The notes under the pieces: model-generated | Seen by the model: the letters and a program-made list of their open reading frames with translations, nothing else | What the model was told of the DNA's origin: nothing | The model's database searches: none | Translations under genes and position numbers: made by a program | Assembly (NCBI GenBank): GCA_030604325.1 | Contig: JAUVWC010000069.1 | Coordinates: 1 to 6,891 of the forward strand | Origin: Candidatus Zixiibacteriota bacterium | Lineage (GTDB): Bacteria; Blakebacterota; Blakebacteria; Blakebacterales; Blakebacteraceae | Direction of reading: 5' to 3' | Length of the DNA stretch: 6,891 nt | In this document: positions 1-5,611 of the stretch, in pieces | How positions within the stretch are numbered: position 1 is the stretch's first letter | How the letters are laid out: every line of letters starts with the position of its first letter

Positions 1-189
1 ACGGCACAGGCCTTCTCCCGCGCCCTTTTCGAGAGGGGCTTCTTCGCCATGGCCATCAGTTTTCCTACGGTGCCCAGGGGACTTGCGCGCATCCGCGTCA
101 TGATGACAGCCGCCCATACCACCGACGACCTGGATCAGGCGCTTGAGGCATTCGGTGCGATCGGTCGGGAGATGGGTGTCGTAAGCTGA
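1..189 (+). CDS. kbl: Glycine C-acetyltransferase (2-amino-3-ketobutyrate CoA ligase), C-terminal end only
   Basis: The reading frame is open from base 1 and ends at TGA 187-189, giving the last 62 residues of a protein whose start lies outside the window. The segment FPTVPRGLARIRVMMTAAHT followed by a helix ending EAFGAIGREMGVVS matches the C-terminal subdomain of PLP-dependent alpha-oxoamine synthases. Within that family it fits Kbl best, where VPxGxARIR..MSAAHT and a terminal EAFxxIGKxLGV are typical. Kbl cleaves 2-amino-3-ketobutyrate with CoA to glycine and acetyl-CoA in threonine degradation. The catalytic lysine and PLP-binding residues lie upstream and cannot be checked. The related enzyme BioF (8-amino-7-oxononanoate synthase) is the main alternative. 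The next gene begins 29 bases downstream on the same strand, so the two may be co-transcribed, although no functional link is obvious. Confidence 0.8.
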   Translation, partial: TAQAFSRALFERGFFAMAISFPTVPRGLARIRVMMTAAHTTDDLDQALEAFGAIGREMGVVS

Positions 190-218
190 AGGCCGGGACG
201 GAGGTCTCGCTGGCTGCT

Positions 219-1304
219 GTGCCGAGGGCCGGGCGAAAGATCGCACTGCTGGCGGTGTTATCAGTTGCCGCACTTTCGGCCCAGCATGTCGGATCGGCCA
301 GCGGTTGCCGGGGAAGTGCCGATACTCTGGTAGTGGGAGCGGTAGGGGACATCATGCTGGGGTCGTGGGTCATCGACCTGATCGACCGCCACGGGCCGGC
401 TTACCCCTATGCCGAAATCCTCCCCCTCCTCGAGCGGGCCGACATCCTCCTGGGAAACCTTGAAGCCCCCTTCCTGAGCGATACTACCGGTGTGGAGAGG
501 GCCCAGAAGAAGTACACATTTGCCACTCCACCACGCAGTTCGGCCGTCCTTGTGGCCGGCGGATTCGACGTCGTCACCCTGGCCAATAACCATATCCTCG
601 ACTACGGTCCGGACGGTCTGATCATGACCTGGGCCGTACTCGATTCGATCGGCATCGCACACCTCGGCACCGGCCGCAGCAAGGCCGAGGCGCACACCCA
701 CCGCATCGTGGAGCGAGAAGGTCTCCGCCTGGCTTTTCTGGCCTACAATCACACCTTCCCTGAGTACTTCTGGGCGACGGAGCTGAGACCGGGGACGGCG
801 CATGCCAGCGACGACGGCCTGGCCCGAGAGGTTCTTCGGGCTGGGGCCGAAGCAGACCTCGTAATCGTCTCCTTCCATTGGAGTGAAGAGCTGCGCGAGA
901 GCCCGAAAGAGTACCAGCGGATACTGGCCCACATCGCCGTAGACAACGGGGCGGACCTGGTGATCGGTCATCACCCGCACTCGCTTCAGCCGCTCGAGTG
1001 GTACAGGGGCAGGTTGATTGCTTACAGCCTGGGCAACTTTGTGTTCGGGTCCTACTCCTCTGCGGCGACCGGAGCCGCCCTATTCACGAGGTTCGTGGAC
1101 GGGGTGCCGGTCGAGGCCGATTTGTACCCGTTGGACGTCAACAACCTGCGGCGCGAGTTCCGCCCCCGGCCGGCCCCGCCCTCCGGGTGGGACTTGCTTG
1201 GAAGCCGGGTACTGGCCACCCTGGCCGACTCTGCGGCGGCGGGCTATAAAGGTGTACATGTGGATCTCCGGGGCTACATCCGTCTTTACCCTCCACATCA
1301 TTAA
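219..1304 (+). CDS. Exported CapA-family protein (poly-gamma-glutamate biosynthesis CapA-like, metallophosphatase fold)
   Basis: This is a 361-residue protein of the PGA_cap/CapA family. Visible family motifs, in order, are VGDIMLGSW (about 42-50), GNLEAPF (79-85), TLANNHILDYG (120-130), VSFHWSEE (217-224) and GADLVIGHHPHSLQPLE (244-260), followed by IAYSLGNFVFGS. The Asp43, Asn80/Glu82, Asn123/His125, His220 and His251/His252/His254 positions fit the metal-site pattern of the calcineurin-like phosphoesterase fold. Residues 8-22 form a hydrophobic stretch after a basic RAGRK start, so a signal peptide is likely, with cleavage near SAS-G or acylation at Cys30 (ASGC is only a poor lipobox). The start is GTG at 219. 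GGAGGT at 200-205 is a good ribosome site, but its spacing of 13 is long. Bacillus CapA acts in poly-gamma-glutamate export, but no capB or capC is visible here, so the substrate is unknown. Many standalone CapA-like proteins have no proven role. The gene probably shares a transcript with the preceding kbl-like gene. Confidence 0.9.
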   Translation: MPRAGRKIALLAVLSVAALSAQHVGSASGCRGSADTLVVGAVGDIMLGSWVIDLIDRHGPAYPYAEILPLLERADILLGNLEAPFLSDTTGVERAQKKYTFATPPRSSAVLVAGGFDVVTLANNHILDYGPDGLIMTWAVLDSIGIAHLGTGRSKAEAHTHRIVEREGLRLAFLAYNHTFPEYFWATELRPGTAHASDDGLAREVLRAGAEADLVIVSFHWSEELRESPKEYQRILAHIAVDNGADLVIGHHPHSLQPLEWYRGRLIAYSLGNFVFGSYSSAATGAALFTRFVDGVPVEADLYPLDVNNLRREFRPRPAPPSGWDLLGSRVLATLADSAAAGYKGVHVDLRGYIRLYPPHH

Positions 1305-1347
1305 CAATCTGGAATCATTAGTATTGCATTTAAAGAAGAGTAGGGTC

Positions 1348-1463
1348 CTTAGTACACCGCTGCGCAATTACGCTGGCATTCAAGCGCCGATGTATTGTGC
1401 CTTGCCGGCCGGACGCCTCGGCGCTCTCGATACATCACCGTAATTACGGAGCGGTGCATTAAG
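1348..1463. repeat. 116-bp palindromic repeat element, copy 1 (MITE-like)
   Basis: This is one of three copies in the window and is inverted relative to the other two. The 102-base core from CACCG (1355) to CGGTG (1456) has exactly the same length as in copy 2 and differs from it at about four to five positions. The two ends form an imperfect terminal inverted repeat of about 27 bases (22 of 27 matching), with outer consensus CTWARTRCACCG. The subterminal motifs CGCAATTACGC and CCGTAATTACGG are themselves palindromic or nearly so, and GATGTAT/ATACATC and GCGCC/GGCGC pair further inward. No reading frame of note is present. The element lies between the convergent capA-like gene and lgt. Its right end (TTA at 1459-1461) is the lgt stop codon. 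The direct repeat TTA at 1349-1351 and 1459-1461 could be a target duplication but is too short to prove it. It may also serve as a two-way transcription stop. Confidence 0.85.
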
Positions 1464-2448
1464 TGTCTCCCTTCGCGGCTTGAACGGGAAAGGCAAGGCC
1501 GGCAGGTCCCCTGCCCCGGGCCACCATCGCCAGTATAACGATCCCGCCGGCCAGCAGAACCAGGCTCAACACCTGCCCCATCGTCAGCGGGCCCAGTACG
1601 GTACCGAGCGGATCACCGGGACCGGCAAACTGCAGGTCGGGCTGACGGAAGTTCTCTACGAATATCCGGCTTGTAGCGTAGCCGATGAGGAAGAGCCCAC
1701 CGATCAGACCTTTTCTAATCCGCCAGTTAAAGCGACGGGCCAGCAGGACGAGACCCCATAATACGAGGAAGAGAACAATACCCTCGAGGGCGGCCTCATA
1801 CAGCTGGGAGGGGTGGCGCAGCGGTATCTGGGCCTCTATCACCTCCCAGGTACCGCTTGAGCGGGCTGCCTTCACCGCCCGGTAGAGCACCTCCGGTCTT
1901 CCCGATTCAATCCCCAGCAGCCGCAGTGCCACCGGATCGGTGGGGAAGCGCATGGCCCACGGTACGGTCTCACTGGCGATGCGCCCGTACAATTCACCAT
2001 TGATGAAGTTGGCCAGGCGTACGCCGGCGATCCCCAGCGGCGCGGCCAGTACGATCCCGTCCGCCAGCCCGAGGAAGGGAATACCCGTGCGGCGCCCGAA
2101 CCACCAGAAGGCCAGCACTACCCCCACCACCCCCCCGTGGAAGGAGAGACCTCCCTCCCACAGCATAAAGATCTCTACCGGCCGCAGGAATCCTGACGGG
2201 TTGTAGAAGAGCAGGTAGCCGAGCCGGCCGCCGACGATAACTCCCATGGCGACCCAGCCCACCAGTTCACCGACCCGATCGCGAGGGATCGGAAGGCGTC
2301 CCTGCATGGTCAATCGTCGCAGTATGAAGTAGCCGAGGGTGAATCCCACCAGGTACATCACACCGTACCATCGTACCGCCAGCGGTCCCGGCAGATCGAA
2401 CAGGAGGGGATTGATATTCGGATAGGTCCAGACCGCGGCGGCGCTCAC
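1459..2448 (-). CDS. lgt: Phosphatidylglycerol--prolipoprotein diacylglyceryl transferase
   Basis: Lgt is the inner-membrane enzyme that transfers diacylglycerol from phosphatidylglycerol to the lipobox cysteine of prolipoproteins, the first step of lipoprotein maturation. The 329-residue product has multiple hydrophobic segments and all major family signatures: RWYGVMYLVGF (26-36), GGRLGYLLFYNP (73-84), WEGGLSFHGG (97-106, with His104 in the position of the catalytic E. coli His103), VRLANFINGELYG (143-155), RHPSQLYEA (211-219) and GYATSRIFVENFRQPD (256-271, with Arg261 matching the essential Arg). It is longer than the usual 260-290 residues because of about 40 extra residues at 168-209, between the FINGE and RHPSQLYEA motifs. 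The GTG start at 2448-2446 overlaps the rarA stop as GTGA. A strong GGAGG stands 8 bases upstream. Both support translational coupling to rarA. The TAA stop falls inside repeat copy 1. Confidence 0.97.
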   Translation of the reverse strand: MSAAAVWTYPNINPLLFDLPGPLAVRWYGVMYLVGFTLGYFILRRLTMQGRLPIPRDRVGELVGWVAMGVIVGGRLGYLLFYNPSGFLRPVEIFMLWEGGLSFHGGVVGVVLAFWWFGRRTGIPFLGLADGIVLAAPLGIAGVRLANFINGELYGRIASETVPWAMRFPTDPVALRLLGIESGRPEVLYRAVKAARSSGTWEVIEAQIPLRHPSQLYEAALEGIVLFLVLWGLVLLARRFNWRIRKGLIGGLFLIGYATSRIFVENFRQPDLQFAGPGDPLGTVLGPLTMGQVLSLVLLAGGIVILAMVARGRGPAGLAFPVQAAKGDT

Positions 2449-4103
2449 CGCTGCCCCCTCCGTTTCTTTTCTTCTTTCTCCATCCCTGCCTTCTTCTTTT
2501 TCCTCTCTTCTCCCTTTTCTTCTCCCTTTTCCTCTCTCTGCTCCTCTCTCTTCTCTTCTCTCTGCTCCTCTCTCTTCTCTTCTCTCTGCTCCTCTCTCTG
2601 CTCCTCTCTCTGCTCCTCTCTCTTCTCCTCTCTTTTTTCCTCTCCCTTTTCCTCTCTCTGCTCCTCTCTCTGCTTCTCTCTCTGCTCTCCCCGACCCTGC
2701 ACACCCCCCGCTTCCCCCTCTTCTCCTTCCCGCTGTTTCCGAATCAGCTGGGCACGCCGGCGACGCAGCCAGGCCAGCCTCTCCTGCAGTTTCGCCTCCA
2801 ATCCCTGCTCACCGGGATGGTAGAGCCGCAGATCCGCCAGTTCCTCAGGCAGGTAGCCCTGCGGGGCCAACGCGTCGGCGAAGTCGTGATCGTAGTGGTA
2901 CTCGGCCCCGTACCCCAGCTCCTTCATGAGCCGGGTGGGAGCGTTTCGCAGGTGGAGCGGCACGGGATGGGAGGGATGGTCCCTCACGGCCTGGCGGGAC
3001 TGGCGCTCGGCCGTGTAGACGGCGTTGCTCTTGGGAGCCAGTGCCAGGTAGGCCACCGCCTCGAAAAGTGCGATCTCCCCTTCCGGGCTCCCCAGGAAAT
3101 GGTAGGTATCCTTGGCCGCCAGCGCCACGCTCAGGGCGCGGGGATCGGCCAGCCCGATATCCTCCGCCGCCATACGCACAATCCGGCGGGCCACAAAAAG
3201 CGGATCCTCTCCCCCTTCCAGGATCCTGGCCAGCCAGTAGAGGGCGCCGTCCACATCGGAACCCCTCACCGCTTTGTGGAGAGCCGAAATCAGATTGTAG
3301 TGCGATTCCCCCCCCTTATCGTGCCGCAGCGTCTTCCGCTGCAGCAGGTCGCGCACGAGCCCGGCCGTTATCTCCCCATCGGCCGCCGCGGCGGCCATTT
3401 CCAGCAGGCTCAGCAGCACCCGGCCGTCCCCATCGGCCAGACCGACCAGAAGATCTTCAACTTCCTCTTCTACCGACAGCGGCTCACCATCGGGGGCGGC
3501 CACACCCCGTTCTGTGTCGGCCAGGGCTCGTTTAAGGATGGTTCGCAGGTCCTCCTCGTCGAGGGGTTCGAGCTGAAAAACCGTGGTGCGGGACAACAGC
3601 GGGGCATTCACTTCGAATGAAGGATTCTCGGTCGTGGACCCGATCAACACAATGAGTCCCTCTTCAACATGCGGCAGAAAGGCGTCCTGCTGGGCCTTGT
3701 TGAAGCGATGGATCTCGTCGACGAAGAGGAAGGTCGGGCCGCCCTCTATCCACCTGCGGCGCCGCGCAATCTCGACCACATTCCGCACATCCTTCACCCC
3801 GGAGAGAACGGCCGAGAAACTCTCGAAGGCCGCACCGATACGCTCGGCCATCACGCGGCCCAGGCTGGTTTTACCCGAACCGGGAGGACCCCACAGGATC
3901 ATGCTGGGTATGCGCCCTTCTTCGATCAGGCGCCGCAGGGGCATCTCCGGCCCCAGCAGGTGGCGCTGGCCGACGAACTCTTCCATGCTGCGCGGCCGCA
4001 TCCGCTCCGCCAGAGGGACCATGACCGAGGCCTCCGCCCCCCGATCGTCACCGGGCAGTGAAGCGAACAGGTCCGAGCCGTTATCTGCCGGTGTTTCAGC
4101 CAT
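2445..4103 (-). CDS. rarA: Replication-associated recombination AAA+ ATPase RarA (MgsA) with a repetitive charged C-terminal tail
   Basis: RarA is a cytoplasmic clamp-loader-like AAA+ ATPase that acts at stalled replication forks, where in known cases it works with SSB. The protein has 552 residues, against about 430-450 for typical members. PLAERMRPRSMEEFVGQ (30-46) opens the conserved part. Walker A is GPPGSGKT (72-79), Walker B is FLFVDE (125-130), sensor 1 is IGSTTENPSF (154-163), and an arginine-finger candidate follows in LLSRTTVF (Arg172). The RarA tetramerisation part follows, with HYNLISALHKAVRGSD (268-283), PLFVARRIVRMAAEDIG (301-317) and HLRNAPTRLMKELGYG (384-399). The family domain ends near residue 455. 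Residues 474-533 are fifteen [QK][RG]E[EK] units, then a lysine-rich end. The ATG at 4103 has GGAG only two bases upstream, and residues 1-27 are poorly conserved, so a start nearer MVPLAERM (residue 28) is possible. The gene lies downstream of the M23 terminator, so it probably has its own promoter, and is coupled to lgt. Confidence 0.95.
   Translation of the reverse strand: MAETPADNGSDLFASLPGDDRGAEASVMVPLAERMRPRSMEEFVGQRHLLGPEMPLRRLIEEGRIPSMILWGPPGSGKTSLGRVMAERIGAAFESFSAVLSGVKDVRNVVEIARRRRWIEGGPTFLFVDEIHRFNKAQQDAFLPHVEEGLIVLIGSTTENPSFEVNAPLLSRTTVFQLEPLDEEDLRTILKRALADTERGVAAPDGEPLSVEEEVEDLLVGLADGDGRVLLSLLEMAAAAADGEITAGLVRDLLQRKTLRHDKGGESHYNLISALHKAVRGSDVDGALYWLARILEGGEDPLFVARRIVRMAAEDIGLADPRALSVALAAKDTYHFLGSPEGEIALFEAVAYLALAPKSNAVYTAERQSRQAVRDHPSHPVPLHLRNAPTRLMKELGYGAEYHYDHDFADALAPQGYLPEELADLRLYHPGEQGLEAKLQERLAWLRRRRAQLIRKQREGEEGEAGGVQGRGEQREKQREEQREEKGEEKREEKREEQREEQREEQREEKREEQREEKREEQREEKGEEKGEERKKKKAGMEKEEKKRRGQR
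2505..2684 (-). repeat. In-frame 12-bp minisatellite (15 units) encoding the RarA tail
   Basis: Fifteen contiguous 12-base units fill this interval with no leftover base. The plus-strand consensus is CTCCTCTCTCTG or CTCCTCTCTCTT, with variants such as CTCTTCTCTCTG and TTCCTCTCCCTT. Unit boundaries coincide with rarA codon boundaries, so each unit encodes four residues: QREE or KREE in most, with QREK once and KGEE three times. Gain or loss of units would keep the rarA frame open. The plus strand is almost pure pyrimidine, interrupted by single G bases from Gln codons (at 2540, 2564, 2588, 2600, 2612, 2660, 2672 and 2684). A further pyrimidine-rich stretch continues left to about 2464. The encoded peptide should be helical and very highly charged. 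Confidence 0.95.
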
Positions 4104-4244
4104 TTCTCCAACCCAGCTCTACAGCGTTCTAGATAATCTTAGCATACGGCATTCCAGCCCAGTGTCCCGAGTCATAAATCCGTCGGAATTCATCCTCCGC
4201 TGCATCCGCACTGGCGGCGTTGCGCCTGCTGACAATTAGACATT
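4104..4244 (-). promoter_or_regulatory. rarA-lgt upstream region, weak promoter candidates only
   Basis: The gap between the M23 terminator and the rarA start must hold the rarA-lgt promoter if the terminator is efficient. The best minus-strand match I find is GGGACA (4/6 to TTGACA), a 16-base gap and TATGCT (4/6 to TATAAT), with TAAGAT immediately after it as a second -10 option. These are weak matches, so the region is listed because of context rather than a convincing box. Confidence 0.3.
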
Positions 4245-4277
4245 AAAAAACCCCGCCGAGACATACATGACGGGGCC
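4245..4277 (-). terminator. Rho-independent terminator of the M23 peptidase gene
   Basis: On the minus strand, GGCCCCGTC pairs with GGCGGGGTT around an 11-base loop: four C-G and one G-C core pairs, extended by G-U wobbles and one more G-C. It is followed directly by a run of six T (4250-4245). The stem begins 36 bases after the M23 stop codon. On the plus strand there is no T run after the stem, so it is one-directional. It separates the M23 transcript from rarA, which starts about 140 bases further on. Confidence 0.85.
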
Positions 4278-4313
4278 GGCCCAGTTAGAGCACTCTCCAC
4301 ATGATTCAGCTAA

Positions 4314-5309
4314 TCAGCGTCCCCTTTCCAGGATTTCCGCCATCCGGTCGTCATAGTAGTGATGGTAGGGGTTAACATCCTCACGGTTGTAGTGAATTTC
4401 ATAATGAAGGTGATAACCCGTAGTGCGACCGGTGTTGCCAACGTAGCCGATAATATCCCCCCGCTTGACACTCGCCCCCCTGCGGACGCGGGGGTGAAGG
4501 TGATCGAGATGACCGTAGAATGTTATATAACCATTCCCATGATCTATTTTCACATAATTACCCAGGGAGAACGTGCTGCCCTTACTCAGGTCGTCCTGAC
4601 ATCGGTCGATTCTCCCGTCGGCAGTGGCCCTGACAGGAGTATTTCTGGGAGCGACTATGTCATTCCCCTCGTGGAAATCATTAGGCTTTCCCGTCACGGG
4701 ATGGGTTCGCCACCCATAGGGAGAACTAATATGGACGCCACGATACTTGGTTCTTTCTATCGGCCAGATGCTGGGGAATCCTCTAAAGAAGGCTTCAGAT
4801 TCCGCGATCCTACTCTCTATCTCCAGGAGTGACTCAAGCTCCAGTGCTGCCTCGCGGTGTAACTGATTGATAAGGGTCTGGGTATCCTTGACCATTCTGC
4901 CGGATCTGGACGCCAGCAGTAAGATTTCTCTGTCGAAGTCGCGATACGTACCACCAACACCAGCCCTGCGGATTTCCTGAGACAGCGGAGCCAGCTCAGC
5001 AGCATGCCGCAAAATATCATCCCGCTCGGCAATGATATCCATCTGGCTTCTCAGGGCGATGACACTCTCGTTCATCCGGGTCAGCTCGACCCGCAGAATC
5101 TCGTTCTCGCGCTGGAGCTTCAGGAATGTTACCTGATCTACAACAGATGAACCGTACGTAGCCGCCATGGCCACCATCAACACGGCGGCAAGGAGTCCGG
5201 CCGCAGCCCCCATGACCAGGGCCGTGCCGGAGAGGCGGAATTCGCGTACGCCCCGCGACTTATTGTCACGAGGAACAATTAGCAGCGAGAAGCCGTTTCG
5301 ACTCATCAC
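4314..5309 (-). CDS. Membrane-anchored M23 (LytM-type) peptidoglycan endopeptidase with coiled coil
   Basis: This is a cell-wall hydrolase of the M23/LytM family, predicted to sit in the inner membrane with its catalytic domain outside the cytoplasm. The 331-residue protein starts with a short basic segment, then one hydrophobic membrane helix (about 29-50). Heptad-like helices follow at about 57-105 and 125-175, and the M23 domain runs from about 190 to 313. The zinc ligands are present: His213 and Asp217 in FHEGNDIVAP, and His302 in GYHLHYEIH (catalytic His300). His267 in FYGHLDHLHP is also conserved, so the domain looks active rather than a degenerate EnvC/NlpD-type activator. Coiled-coil plus M23 resembles proteins such as MepM, EnvC and the FCB M23 proteins linked to division and morphology. 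GTG 5309 is followed immediately by ATG 5306, and ATG is the more likely start. The ribosome site is weak (AGGTG too close, GAAAG at nine bases). Promoter, structured leader and terminator are all identifiable, so the gene appears to be monocistronic. Confidence 0.93.
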   Translation of the reverse strand: MMSRNGFSLLIVPRDNKSRGVREFRLSGTALVMGAAAGLLAAVLMVAMAATYGSSVVDQVTFLKLQRENEILRVELTRMNESVIALRSQMDIIAERDDILRHAAELAPLSQEIRRAGVGGTYRDFDREILLLASRSGRMVKDTQTLINQLHREAALELESLLEIESRIAESEAFFRGFPSIWPIERTKYRGVHISSPYGWRTHPVTGKPNDFHEGNDIVAPRNTPVRATADGRIDRCQDDLSKGSTFSLGNYVKIDHGNGYITFYGHLDHLHPRVRRGASVKRGDIIGYVGNTGRTTGYHLHYEIHYNREDVNPYHHYYDDRMAEILERGR

Positions 5310-5323
5310 ACCTAACTTTCAGG

Positions 5324-5368
5324 TTGAATCGCCCCTATGCGCATAGGGCATACCCTGTATGGATTCAA
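5324..5368 (-). promoter_or_regulatory. Predicted three-way-junction leader in the 5' UTR of the M23 gene
   Basis: Read on the minus strand, TTGAATC (5368-5362) pairs with GATTCAA (5330-5324) to form a closing stem of seven perfect pairs. Inside it, CATAC-AGG-GTATG (5361-5349) forms one hairpin. The perfect 16-base palindrome CCCTATGCGCATAGGG (5348-5333) forms a second, as a six-pair stem with a GCGC loop. The junction is tight: no unpaired base between the first and second helices, none between the two hairpins, and two (GC) before the closing stem. About 36 of 45 bases are paired without a mismatch. It would begin about 8 nt after the predicted transcription start and end about 18 nt before the ATG. 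I do not recognise it as a known riboswitch class. The 16-base palindrome could instead be a DNA operator. Confidence 0.5.
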
Positions 5369-5382
5369 AAAATCGTCCGTGC

Positions 5383-5411
5383 AGGATAGAATCGGCCCGC
5401 ACCGAGGTCAA
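5383..5411 (-). promoter_or_regulatory. Sigma-70 promoter for the M23 peptidase gene
   Basis: On the minus strand, TTGACC (5411-5406, 5/6 to consensus) stands 17 bases before TATCCT (5388-5383, 4/6), which is optimal spacing. The expected start is an A or G at about 5376-5377, giving a leader of about 70 nt that contains the folded element at 5368-5324. The upstream flank is AT-rich (5425-5440), which could act as an UP-like element. Confidence 0.65.
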
Positions 5412-5480
5412 GCGCGAGTTCAATTTTATATTTTTACGGAAAAGGACCAATGGCGTGCCAGCTTTCGCGAGACACGCGAC

Positions 5481-5596
5481 CTAAGTGCACCGCTCCGTAA
5501 TTACGGTGATGTATCGAGAGCGCCTAGGCGTCCGGCCAGCAAGGCACAATACATCGGCGCTTGAATGCCAGCGTAATTGCGGAACGGTGTACTAAA
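5481..5596. repeat. 116-bp palindromic repeat element, copy 2 (MITE-like)
   Basis: The core from CACCG (5488) to CGGTG (5589) is 102 bases, the same as copy 1, but in the opposite orientation. The direct repeat CTAA occurs at both ends (5481-5484 and 5592-5595), a possible target duplication that matches the YTAR preference known for IS5-group insertions. The element contains the perfect palindromes CCGTAATTACGG (5495-5506) and CGCCTAGGCG, and terminal inverted repeats of about 27 bases. It lies 15 bases after the sigma factor stop codon and upstream of the M23 promoter, where it could also act as the sigma gene's transcription stop. Confidence 0.85.
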
Positions 5597-5611
5597 GAAC
5601 AGGTTGGCGCC

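Noticed and set aside
261..980. 239-codon minus-strand open frame opposite the capA-like gene
   Set aside because: It is antisense to clear CapA motifs and has no recognisable domain.
2267..2704. Minus-strand open frame with RERS/REKR repeats (145 codons)
   Set aside because: It is the rarA minisatellite read in another frame. A 12-base repeat stays open in several frames, and the part beyond it crosses the lgt start region without any recognisable domain.
2817..3620. 267-codon plus-strand open frame opposite rarA
   Set aside because: It is antisense to the conserved RarA domain, with no family resemblance and no ribosome site. It reflects high-GC codon bias.
3583..4239. 218-codon plus-strand open frame opposite the rarA start
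   Set aside because: It is antisense to the Walker motifs of RarA and gives a low-complexity product with no domain.
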